This document shows positions 34,136 through 41,898 of a DNA stretch of 64,000 nt, in pieces. The position numbers were made by a program, and so were the translations under genes. The notes beneath the pieces are model-generated. The model saw nothing but the letters and a program-made list of their open reading frames with translations. It was not told where the DNA came from and searched no databases. The stretch lies in contig NZ_CP045701.2 of assembly GCF_009601685.2 (NCBI RefSeq), forward strand, positions 2,852,001 through 2,916,000, read 5' to 3'. This stretch comes from Pseudomonas brassicacearum (GTDB lineage: Bacteria > Pseudomonadota > Gammaproteobacteria > Pseudomonadales > Pseudomonadaceae). Every line of letters starts with the position of its first letter. Positions within the stretch are counted from its first letter, which is position 1.

Positions 34136-35593
34136 ATGGGTATGCAAGACATCCACCACTTGATGGACAGTGAAGATGCCACGGCGTTGGCCGAGTGGGT
34201 CAGGCGTGGCGAGGTTCAGCCCGGCGAACTGCTGGAGACTGCCATCGAGCGCCTCGAACAGGTCGAGCCGCAGCTCAATGCGGTGGCCGAACGCTTGTAC
34301 GATTCGGCCCGGCAGGCGGCGCGCACGCCGGAGGTTGGCCGGGGCTTGCTGGCCGGTGTGCCGACCTTGATCAAAGACCTGTTTTCACCGGTCCACGGCG
34401 CGGCGATGACTAACGGTTCGCGGGCGCTGGGCGACTGTCGTGCGGATTTTGAATCGGAAGTCGTGGCGCGTTTGCGGCGTGCCGGATGCCAGGTGATGGG
34501 CACCAGCACCTCGCCGGAGTTCGGCACCTCGTACACCACCGAATCCGCGCGTTTCGGCGCCACCCGCAACCCCTGGAGTATCGATCATAGCGCCGGTGGT
34601 TCCAGTGGCGGCGCGGCGGCCCTGGTGGCGGCTCGCGTGGTGCCGTTCGCCCACGGCAACGATGGCGGCGGCTCATTGCGCGTGCCGGCGTCTTGCTGTG
34701 GCGTGTTCGGGTTCAAGCCCAGCCGTGGCCTGCTGCCGTCGGGCCCGATAGTGGGCGAGGGCTGGGCCGGGATGGGCACGCCGCATGCCATCACCTTGTC
34801 GGTGCGCGACAGTGCGGCGCTGCTGGATGCCACCGCCGGGATGGACTTGGGCGCGCCGTATGCCGCACCGGTCCAGGCGCTGCCTTATGTGCTGGCGCTG
34901 CAAGCTGATCCGAAGCCATTGCGCATTGCCCTGGTCGAGCAACTCGAGCCTTGGCCTACGTCGCCACAAAGCCTTCAAGCGGTGGGCGAGGCCGCGCGGT
35001 TGTGCGAGTCGTTGGGGCACCGTGTCGAACCGGTGACCTTGCCGGTGGGGTTGCTGGAGTTTCTCGACCACGTGTTCACCATCATTGGCGCCAGCTCTCG
35101 GCACTATGTCGACCTGCTGGGCCAGATGCGTGGGGTCGCCGTGCAGGCGGAAGAACTGGAGGTGCGTACCCGGATCATCTTGCGGGACAAGGGCAACGTC
35201 AGCGGCGCCCAATATGCTGCGGCGGTGGAGTGGATTCATGCCCTCGGCCGGCAGTTGGCGATGTTCATGCAGGATTATGACGTGATCCTGACCCCGGTCC
35301 TGACCCGTGAACCGGTGCCGATTGGCGAACTGGATCTGCAGGATGTGTGCATGAGCCTTGATCAACTGATCGAGCGTTTCCACAGCTATTCGCCGTTCAC
35401 CGCGCTGTTCAACGCCAGCGGCCAGCCGGCGATGTCAGTGCCATTGTCCTGGAGCGCCAATGGCCTGCCGATGGGGGCGCATTTTGCCGGTCGCTTTGGC
35501 GAGGAAAGCACCTTGCTGGCCCTGGCCGCCCAACTGGAACGCGCCCAACCCTGGCGCGGCCGAGTACCCCCGGTCAACGCCTGCCGGCGTTAA
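34136..35593 (+). CDS. amidase-signature family hydrolase
   Basis: A 485-residue amidase of the signature family, which hydrolyses amides or cyclic amides through a Ser-cisSer-Lys triad. All three residues are visible: Lys80 (TLIKDLFSP), cis-Ser156 (AGGSSGGAAA) and Ser180 (GNDGGGSLRVP). It looks most like the NylA/6-aminohexanoate-cyclic-dimer hydrolase group by eye, but the real substrate is unknown. The start has AAGGAG 8 bases upstream. It ends the AraC-SphA-MFS-amidase unit and is followed by a palindromic repeat. Confidence 0.87.
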   Translation: MGMQDIHHLMDSEDATALAEWVRRGEVQPGELLETAIERLEQVEPQLNAVAERLYDSARQAARTPEVGRGLLAGVPTLIKDLFSPVHGAAMTNGSRALGDCRADFESEVVARLRRAGCQVMGTSTSPEFGTSYTTESARFGATRNPWSIDHSAGGSSGGAAALVAARVVPFAHGNDGGGSLRVPASCCGVFGFKPSRGLLPSGPIVGEGWAGMGTPHAITLSVRDSAALLDATAGMDLGAPYAAPVQALPYVLALQADPKPLRIALVEQLEPWPTSPQSLQAVGEAARLCESLGHRVEPVTLPVGLLEFLDHVFTIIGASSRHYVDLLGQMRGVAVQAEELEVRTRIILRDKGNVSGAQYAAAVEWIHALGRQLAMFMQDYDVILTPVLTREPVPIGELDLQDVCMSLDQLIERFHSYSPFTALFNASGQPAMSVPLSWSANGLPMGAHFAGRFGEESTLLALAAQLERAQPWRGRVPPVNACRR

Positions 35594-35597
35594 AACT

Positions 35598-35685
35598 GTG
35601 GGAGCGGGCTTGCTCGCGAAGGCGTTGGGTCAGTCGGCATCATCGTTGACTGATAGTCCGCTTTCGCGAGCAAGCCCGCTCTCAC
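35598..35685. repeat. GTGGGAGC-family inverted repeat between convergent genes
   Basis: GTGGGAGCGGGCTTGCTCGCGAA on one side and its near-perfect complement ending GCAAGCCCGCTCTCAC on the other, around a 42-bp centre. A typical intergenic repeat of the fluorescens group, lying between the amidase and MFS 3' ends. Confidence 0.85.
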
Positions 35686-35699
35686 AGGAGAAACGCGAT

Positions 35700-36926
35700 T
35701 CAGGAGTTCCCAGCGACCGGCTCAGAAGCACCCAACCGCGGCCCGGCCGAATAACGAACCACACTGAGAATAGCCAGCGTCGCAACCACCAACCCAGGCG
35801 AAGTCGCCAACAATACGGCAGTGGTCCCACCCCCGGCCGCCAGGATCTGTCCAGCGGCCAGAGGCCCGGCCACTGACCCCAAACGTCCGATGGCCACCGC
35901 TGCACCAACACCCGTCGCACGTACGGCCGTAGGGTAGGAGGGCGGTGCCAAGGCATAGAGGACCAATTGCGCAGCCATGACAAACAGCCCAGCGGCGAAT
36001 CCGGCCATGGCCATCGGCACGATACCGACGGACAGCCCGACCCCGGCCAGGGCGCTCAGCAGACCGGCATAGACGAACAGCACCACCTTGATGCCGTTGC
36101 AACGGTCCAGCAGCAGGCCTCCGAGCAACGAACCGAGGGCGCCGCCGATGTTGAACAGCATTTGCACCAGGCCGGCCTGGGGTTTGCTGAAACCCTGCTC
36201 CAGCAGCAACGACGGCAGCCAGTTGAGCAACATGTACATCACCGTCAAGGTGAAGAAATAACTCAGCCACAGCGCCAAGGTGGTACGGCCGCGACCTTCA
36301 CCGAACAGCGCCTGGGCGGTGGAGCCGCGCGATGAGCCGTCGCCATCTCGCGCCTGGCGAAAGGCGCTGGACTCGGGGAGCCACAGGAGCATCAACGGGA
36401 CCACCAGCAAGGGCGCCAACCCACCGATGAAAAACGTCATCTGCCAGTGTTCGCCAAACAACATGGCGACCACTGCCGCCAACGCACCACCCAACGGCAC
36501 TCCCGCATACATCACGCTGATGGCCGTGCCGCGGCGCTGCTCGCCCACGGCTTCGGCGCACAGGGCAATGAGGTTGGGCAGGGCGGCGCCCAGGCCCAGG
36601 CCGGTCATGAAGCGCACCAGCAACAGGCTTGAGAAGTGTTCGACATAAGCGGTGCTGAGGGAAAACACGCCGAACAGCAAGACCGCGGCAACGAGGATTT
36701 TCTTGCGACCGATGCGATCAGCGATCCAGCCACCGAAGAACGCACCTGGCAACAACCCGATGATCCCGGCGCTGAACACCCAACCCATCATTTTCGGATC
36801 GAGGGCAAACGTCTGTCGCAGCCCTGCAGCTGCGGTACCGGCTGACTGAAGGTCGAAACCCTCGATCAACGCGACGATGAAACACAAGGCGATGGTCAGC
36901 GTCGCACGACGCGCCGGACGGTTCAT
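35700..36926 (-). CDS. AAHS-type aromatic acid MFS transporter
   Basis: A 408-residue MFS symporter of the aromatic-acid:H+ type. Helix 1 has the family signature (IVALIEGFDLQSAGTAAAGL, with the DLQ aspartate), and GGWIADRIGRKK is motif A. Start chosen at MNRPARRATLT, with AAGAGGA just before. It is divergent from an OprD-type porin and close to the ech-vdh-fcs genes, so it most likely imports ferulate, coumarate or a related hydroxycinnamate. Confidence 0.86.
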   Translation of the reverse strand: MNRPARRATLTIALCFIVALIEGFDLQSAGTAAAGLRQTFALDPKMMGWVFSAGIIGLLPGAFFGGWIADRIGRKKILVAAVLLFGVFSLSTAYVEHFSSLLLVRFMTGLGLGAALPNLIALCAEAVGEQRRGTAISVMYAGVPLGGALAAVVAMLFGEHWQMTFFIGGLAPLLVVPLMLLWLPESSAFRQARDGDGSSRGSTAQALFGEGRGRTTLALWLSYFFTLTVMYMLLNWLPSLLLEQGFSKPQAGLVQMLFNIGGALGSLLGGLLLDRCNGIKVVLFVYAGLLSALAGVGLSVGIVPMAMAGFAAGLFVMAAQLVLYALAPPSYPTAVRATGVGAAVAIGRLGSVAGPLAAGQILAAGGGTTAVLLATSPGLVVATLAILSVVRYSAGPRLGASEPVAGNS

Positions 36927-37238
36927 GGCAAATCCTCTTATTGTTTTTGTGAGGGACACCGGCTCGGAGGACTACCGGTCGGTGCATTTAAGATTAACAA
37001 AGCTAACTAAAAAATGAAGGGTGCCAAGAGGGAGCCCATAACGGGTGAGATCATTATGAAAATCAGGGGGTTGGAAAGAATCCACGAGTAAATTGGTAAA
37101 TTAGTTAATGATATTAACGTTCGATTATCGGTCATTGTTGATTGACGAAGCGCCCGTACCGTTTCCATTCTTGGTGCGCACGGCCCCCATCACCAAGGCT
37201 GGGCCGATCAAAACAACAACAATAACTGGATATCGAAC
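36927..37238. other. 312-bp AT-rich region between divergent transporter and porin genes
   Basis: No coding sequence is supported. The region is much more AT-rich than its neighbours and holds the GTTAAT-GAT-ATTAAC palindrome at 37104-37118. Promoters for both uptake genes must lie here. Confidence 0.6.
37104..37118. promoter_or_regulatory. GTTAAT-GAT-ATTAAC palindrome before the porin/transporter pair
   Basis: A perfect 6-bp inverted repeat around a 3-bp centre, 120 bp before the porin start. Its AGTTAAT half resembles the TAGTTA palindrome at 39297 before ech, so the same MarR-type repressor may bind both; this is inference. Confidence 0.45.
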
Positions 37239-38546
37239 ATGCCAAACCTTGCCCGGGCCGCCCTGACGGTGCGCCCTGTTTTATCGCTCGTCCATCTACT
37301 GGCCTGCCTCGGGCTGAGCCTGGGATCTGCCGCCTTACGGGCGCAGGGTTTCATCGACGACAGCCACGGCACGCTGACCCTGCGCAATTACTACATCGAT
37401 CGCGACTACAAGGACGACGGCGCCAAAACCGCAGCCAGGGAGTGGGCCCAAGGCCTGATCATGAACGTGGAGTCGGGGTTTACCCCCGGCATGGTTGGGT
37501 TCGGCCTGGACGCTCGGGGGTTGGTGGGGATCAAGCTCGATTCTTCGCCGGATCGCAGCGGCACGGAGTTGTTGCCAGTGTCCAGCAGCGACAAGCGCGC
37601 CGCGGACGAGTATTCACGCCTGGCACTGACTGGCAAACTGCGCGTGGGCCAGACCACGGTGAAGACCGGCGATGTGTCGATCTTCCTGCCCTTTGCCTTT
37701 GCCAGCCCGTCTCGGCTGCTGCCGCAGACCTTTCGTGGGACGACCCTCAGTTCCAAGGACATCGACGGGCTGACGTTGAACACAGGTTACATCGACCGCA
37801 TCAACCGGCGTGACTCCACCGACTACCAGGCGATGAGCATCGCTTCGCCCAACCGTCGTTTCAACGGCGCGGCGACGTCTTCCCATATGGCGTATGTGGG
37901 CGGCGACTACCAGGTCAACAAAGACCTCAGCTTGCGGGTTTACCATGCCGAAGTGGCAGACTTGTACCAACAGGACACCCTGGCGCTGTTGCATAACCTG
38001 CCTTTGGGCGATGGCGTCCTGACCACCGACCTGCGCAGTTTTTTCAGCGACGAAGACGGCGCGGCCAAGGCCGGAAAGGTGGATAACCGCAATGTCTCGG
38101 CGCTGGTCGGCTATCGCCTGGGCGGACATCGCGTGAGCCTGGGCTACATGCACGCCAGTGGCGATACAGCCACGCCTTATGTGTCCGGCACCGAGCTGAT
38201 GGGCTTGAGTGAAATGACCATGAGCTCGGACTTCCTCAATGCCAAGGAACGCACCTGGCAGGTGATCCATGACTATGATTTTGCCGCCGTGGGCGTGCCG
38301 GGCCTGCGGAGTCGGCTGCGGTATGTGCGTGGCGATCACATCGAACTGGCGGCCCTCAATGCCGAGGATCGCAAGGAGCGCGAGTTCCAGATGGAGCTGG
38401 GGTACGTGATCCAGAGTGGTCCGCTGAAGAACGTCGGGCTGCTGGCACGCAAATCGATCTATCGCAACGACTTCCCGGGCACGGCGGCGTTTCGCGACGA
38501 GAACCAGACCCGGTTCCTGGTAACGTACAGCGTGCCGATCTGGTGA
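37239..38546 (+). CDS. OprD-family outer membrane porin
   Basis: A 435-residue OprD-type porin that admits small acids across the outer membrane. A signal sequence covers about residues 1-36 (ending ALRAQG); the mature protein opens FIDDSHGTLTLRNYYIDRDY, the OprD family signature, and ends in VTYSVPIW with a terminal aromatic residue for barrel insertion. The context (AAHS transporter, ech-vdh-fcs) suggests it serves a hydroxycinnamate or vanillate-like substrate, like OpdK-type porins. Confidence 0.88.
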   Translation: MPNLARAALTVRPVLSLVHLLACLGLSLGSAALRAQGFIDDSHGTLTLRNYYIDRDYKDDGAKTAAREWAQGLIMNVESGFTPGMVGFGLDARGLVGIKLDSSPDRSGTELLPVSSSDKRAADEYSRLALTGKLRVGQTTVKTGDVSIFLPFAFASPSRLLPQTFRGTTLSSKDIDGLTLNTGYIDRINRRDSTDYQAMSIASPNRRFNGAATSSHMAYVGGDYQVNKDLSLRVYHAEVADLYQQDTLALLHNLPLGDGVLTTDLRSFFSDEDGAAKAGKVDNRNVSALVGYRLGGHRVSLGYMHASGDTATPYVSGTELMGLSEMTMSSDFLNAKERTWQVIHDYDFAAVGVPGLRSRLRYVRGDHIELAALNAEDRKEREFQMELGYVIQSGPLKNVGLLARKSIYRNDFPGTAAFRDENQTRFLVTYSVPIW

Positions 38547-38572
38547 TACGCCGAGGCGCAGCTCAGGTCTGC

Positions 38573-38676
38573 GTAGGAGCTGGCGAAGCCTGCGATCTTT
38601 TGATCTGGATCTTTCGCTTTCGATTCAATGGACAATGGAAAGATCGCAGCCTCGCTTCGCTCGGCAGCTCCTACAG
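38573..38676. repeat. GTAGGAGCTGG-type palindromic repeat, copy 3
   Basis: GTAGGAGCTGGCGAAGCC ... AAGATCGCAGCCTCGCTTCGC ... CAGCTCCTACAG, with a short loop and no tandem tail. Its last bases overlap the 3' end of the marR-type gene, whose TAG stop codon (38671-38673) lies inside the terminal CTCCTACAG. Confidence 0.85.
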
Positions 38677-39156
38677 GTAAACCTTCTTCAACAACCGCAG
38701 CAACTCCTCACGCTCGGCCCCGGAGAGGGTAGCCGTGGAGTCAAGGTCGCTCTGGGCGGCGATCTGCTTGAGTTCCTTGAGCAGGGTTTCGCCGGTCTTG
38801 CTCAGGAAAATCCCGTAGGAGCGCTTGTCCGGCTTGCAGCGCACGCGCACAGCCAGGGCCCGGCTTTCCAACTTGTTCAGCAGCGGCACCACTTGCGGCG
38901 GTTCGATCGTCAGGGCCTTGGCCAGGTCAGCCTGCATCAGGCCGGGATTCTGGTCGATGATCGCCAGGGCAGAGAACTGGGCAGGGCGCAGATCGTGGAC
39001 GGCGAGCCGGCCAATCAGGTTCTGGAACAGTTTCAACTGAGCGCGGCGCAGGGCGTAACCGATCAGGTCGTCCAGTGCAGAGTCCAGCGGCGCTTGCGCA
39101 TCGGTACCGGCGGCCAGGGGCTCGGCGGGTTCGGCAAGCTTGGAAGACTTGGCCAT
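38671..39156 (-). CDS. MarR-family regulator of the hydroxycinnamate genes
   Basis: A 161-residue MarR-type winged-helix protein: LIGRLAVHDLRPAQFSALAIIDQNPGLMQADLAKALTIEPPQVVPLLNKLESRALAVRVR. It is divergent from ech. In Pseudomonas fluorescens, a MarR regulator (FerR) controls ferulate genes with feruloyl-CoA as inducer, and this gene sits in the matching place. The start at MAKSSK is preceded by GAGGAAG; the longer form would need a TTG start. Its C-terminal codons run into a repeat element. Confidence 0.85.
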   Translation of the reverse strand: MAKSSKLAEPAEPLAAGTDAQAPLDSALDDLIGYALRRAQLKLFQNLIGRLAVHDLRPAQFSALAIIDQNPGLMQADLAKALTIEPPQVVPLLNKLESRALAVRVRCKPDKRSYGIFLSKTGETLLKELKQIAAQSDLDSTATLSGAEREELLRLLKKVYL

Positions 39157-39296
39157 CGAAGTGAGCTTCCTCAAGGTAAGTGATTAACAAGGCTATCCAG
39201 TTTGCCGGGGTTGTGGCGCCCTGGCTATGGCCTCGCGCATATTCGAAATTTTTAACCTTCGATCCAGGGTCGGGGAAATACAGATAAATCGATTAA

Positions 39297-39315
39297 TAGT
39301 TAATTGACATAACTA
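39297..39315. promoter_or_regulatory. TAGTTA-N7-TAACTA operator with nested -35 before ech
   Basis: A perfect inverted repeat, TAGTTA (39297-39302) and TAACTA (39310-39315). The 7-bp centre ATTGACA contains a perfect TTGACA -35 (39304-39309), with TAGTTT 17 bases further on as a weak -10. A protein bound here would cover the promoter of ech, which fits repression by the divergent MarR protein. Confidence 0.6.
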
Positions 39316-39369
39316 ATTTTCCGGTTTAGTTTTTGATCATCTTCAGCCAAGAACAAGAGAGCACGCATC

Positions 39370-40200
39370 ATGAGCAATTACGAAGGTCGCTGGAAAACGG
39401 TCAAGGTTGATATCGAGGAGGGCATCGCCTGGGTCACCCTCAATCGCCCGGAAAAACGCAACGCCATGAGCCCGACCCTCAACCGCGAGATGATCGACGT
39501 GCTCGAGACGCTGGAGCAGGATCCGGCCGCTGGCGTATTGGTGCTGACCGGGGCCGGTGATGCCTGGACCGCCGGCATGGACCTCAAGGAGTATTTCCGC
39601 GAAGTGGATGCCGGGCCGGAAATCCTTCAGGAAAAAATCCGTCGCGAAGCGTCGCAATGGCAATGGAAGTTGCTGCGCATGTATGCCAAGCCAACCATCG
39701 CCATGGTCAACGGCTGGTGCTTTGGTGGCGGTTTCAGCCCGCTGGTGGCGTGCGACCTGGCGATCTGCGCCGACGAAGCAACCTTCGGGCTCTCGGAAAT
39801 CAACTGGGGCATCCCACCGGGCAACCTCGTCAGCAAGGCCATGGCCGATACCGTGGGCCATCGCCAATCGTTGTACTACATCATGACCGGCAAGACGTTC
39901 GGCGGGCAGAAAGCCGCCGAAATGGGCCTGGTCAACGAAAGCGTGCCCCTGGCGCAGCTGCGTGAAGTCACGGTGGAGCTGGCGCGCAACCTGCTGGAGA
40001 AGAACCCGGTGGTGCTGCGGGCCGCCAAGCATGGTTTCAAACGCTGCCGTGAACTGACCTGGGAGCAGAACGAGGATTACCTGTACGCCAAGCTCGACCA
40101 GTCGCGTCTGCTCGACACCGAAGGTGGCCGCGAGCAGGGTATGAAGCAGTTCCTGGACGACAAGAGCATCAAGCCAGGCTTGCAAACCTATAAGCGCTGA
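39370..40200 (+). CDS. ech: hydroxycinnamoyl-CoA hydratase-lyase (enoyl-CoA hydratase/aldolase)
   Basis: A 276-residue crotonase-fold enzyme that converts feruloyl-CoA (or coumaroyl-, caffeoyl-CoA) to the benzaldehyde (vanillin) and acetyl-CoA. Family features: MSNYEGRWKTVKVDIEEGIAWVTLNRPEKRNAM at the start, AGMDLKEYFRE, NGWCFGGGFSPLVACDLAI (oxyanion hole) and FGLSEINWGIPPGNLVSKAMADT. The length is standard for Pseudomonas Ech/Fca. It is the first gene of ech-vdh-fcs, divergent from the MarR gene, with the TAGTTA-N7-TAACTA site before it. Confidence 0.93.
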   Translation: MSNYEGRWKTVKVDIEEGIAWVTLNRPEKRNAMSPTLNREMIDVLETLEQDPAAGVLVLTGAGDAWTAGMDLKEYFREVDAGPEILQEKIRREASQWQWKLLRMYAKPTIAMVNGWCFGGGFSPLVACDLAICADEATFGLSEINWGIPPGNLVSKAMADTVGHRQSLYYIMTGKTFGGQKAAEMGLVNESVPLAQLREVTVELARNLLEKNPVVLRAAKHGFKRCRELTWEQNEDYLYAKLDQSRLLDTEGGREQGMKQFLDDKSIKPGLQTYKR

Positions 40201-40308
40201 ATCGACCGGTGAATGGCGGGCCGCATCCCGCTGTTCGCTGCGTCGCCCTGGCGCTACTGTTACACCGCTGCGCTGTATTCCCGATAAAGACAATAAAGAG
40301 GAATCACC

Positions 40309-41757
40309 ATGCTGGACGTGCCCCTGTTGATTGGCGGCCAGTCGTGCCCGGCCCGTGACGGCCGGACCTTCGAACGCTGCAACCCGGTGACGGGTGAGGT
40401 GGTGTCTCGCGTGGCCGCCGCCACCCTGGAAGATGCCGACGCCGCGGTGGCCGCAGCCCAAGCGGCGTTTCCCGCCTGGGCCGCGTTGGCGCCCAACGAA
40501 CGCCGCACGCGGTTGTTGCGTGCGGCCGAGCAGTTGCAGGCCCGCAGCAGTGAATTCGTCGCTGCTGCCGGCGAGACCGGTGCCATGGCCAATTGGTACG
40601 GTTTCAACGTGCACCTGGCGGCGAACATGCTGCGCGAAGCCGCTTCCATGACGACCCAGATCAATGGCGAAATCATTCCTTCGGACGTGCCTGGCAGTTT
40701 CGCCATGGCCCTGCGTCAGCCTTGCGGCGTGGTGCTGGGCATCGCGCCCTGGAACGCCCCGGTGATTCTCGCCACCCGGGCCATCGCCATGCCGCTGGCC
40801 TGCGGTAACACCGTGGTGCTCAAGGCTTCTGAAATAAGCCCGGCGGTGCACCGGCTGATCGGCCAGGTGTTGCAGGACGCAGGGCTGGGTGACGGCGTGG
40901 TCAATGTGATCTGTAACGCACCCGCGGATGCGCCGGCCATTGTCGAGCGGTTGATCGCCAACCCGGCGGTGCGCCGGGTCAATTTCACCGGTTCGACCCA
41001 CGTCGGGCGCATCGTCGGCGAACTGTCGGCGCGCCACCTCAAGCCGGCCTTGCTGGAACTGGGTGGCAAGGCGCCGCTGCTGGTGCTGGACGACGCCGAC
41101 CTTGACGCCGCAGTGCAAGCGGCAGCCTTCGGCGCGTACTTCAACCAGGGCCAGATCTGCATGTCCACCGAGCGACTGATCGTTGATGCCCGCGTGGCGG
41201 ATGAGTTCATTGCCCGGCTGACCGCCAAGATCGCCACCCTGCGCGCCGGCGATCCGGCGGCCGCTGATTCGGTGCTGGGCTCGTTGGTCGATGCCAGTGC
41301 CGGTCAACGGATCAAGGGGCTGATCGACGATGCCCTGGCCAAGGGCGCAACGCTGGTCACGGGTGGGCAGTTGGAAGGCAGCATCCTGCAGCCGACTTTG
41401 CTCGACGGCGTCACTGCGCAGATGCGCCTGTACCGCGAAGAGTCCTTCGGGCCGGTGGCGGTGCTGCTGCGCGGCGACGGCGATGAAGAACTGCTGCGCC
41501 TGGCCAACGATTCCGAGTTCGGCCTCTCGGCCGCCATTTTCAGCCGTGACACGAGCCGTGCTCTAGCCTTGGCCCAGCGGGTCGAGTCAGGCATTTGCCA
41601 CATCAACGGGCCGACCGTGCACGACGAGGCACAGATGCCCTTCGGTGGGGTCAAGTCCAGCGGTTACGGCAGCTTTGGCGGCAAGGCGTCCATCGAGCAT
41701 TTCACCCAGTTGCGCTGGGTGACCTTGCAGAACGGTCCCCGGCACTACCCGATCTGA
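40309..41757 (+). CDS. vdh: vanillin dehydrogenase
   Basis: A 482-residue aldehyde dehydrogenase that oxidises vanillin and related benzaldehydes to acids with NAD+. Visible motifs: GIAPWNAPVILATRAIAMPLACGNTVVLKASE (cofactor site), ALLELGGKAPLLVL with the catalytic Glu, and FNQGQICMSTERLIV with the catalytic Cys. The start has AAAGAGGAATCACC upstream. It lies between ech and fcs, the standard order of the ferulate pathway, so the identity is firm. Confidence 0.92.
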   Translation: MLDVPLLIGGQSCPARDGRTFERCNPVTGEVVSRVAAATLEDADAAVAAAQAAFPAWAALAPNERRTRLLRAAEQLQARSSEFVAAAGETGAMANWYGFNVHLAANMLREAASMTTQINGEIIPSDVPGSFAMALRQPCGVVLGIAPWNAPVILATRAIAMPLACGNTVVLKASEISPAVHRLIGQVLQDAGLGDGVVNVICNAPADAPAIVERLIANPAVRRVNFTGSTHVGRIVGELSARHLKPALLELGGKAPLLVLDDADLDAAVQAAAFGAYFNQGQICMSTERLIVDARVADEFIARLTAKIATLRAGDPAAADSVLGSLVDASAGQRIKGLIDDALAKGATLVTGGQLEGSILQPTLLDGVTAQMRLYREESFGPVAVLLRGDGDEELLRLANDSEFGLSAAIFSRDTSRALALAQRVESGICHINGPTVHDEAQMPFGGVKSSGYGSFGGKASIEHFTQLRWVTLQNGPRHYPI

Positions 41758-41898
41758 AACCCGTTGCATCGCGGGCGGTCGCGCCTTGAACGCCGTCGCC
41801 CCGATGCAGGCCAGAATAATAATGACAAGGCCGCAGCCCAGTGCTGCCACGCTCCGCTCGCACCGCGACCCGAGCGTGCCTTGGTGGAGGAAATGTAC

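Noticed and set aside
39343..41307. 654-residue antisense ORF across ech and vdh
   Set aside because: Histidine- and glycine-rich shadow frame of two firmly identified genes.
41764..41898. N-terminal extension of feruloyl-CoA synthetase
   Set aside because: The 45 added residues are of unlikely composition and lie before the GGAGG ribosome site at 41886-41890.
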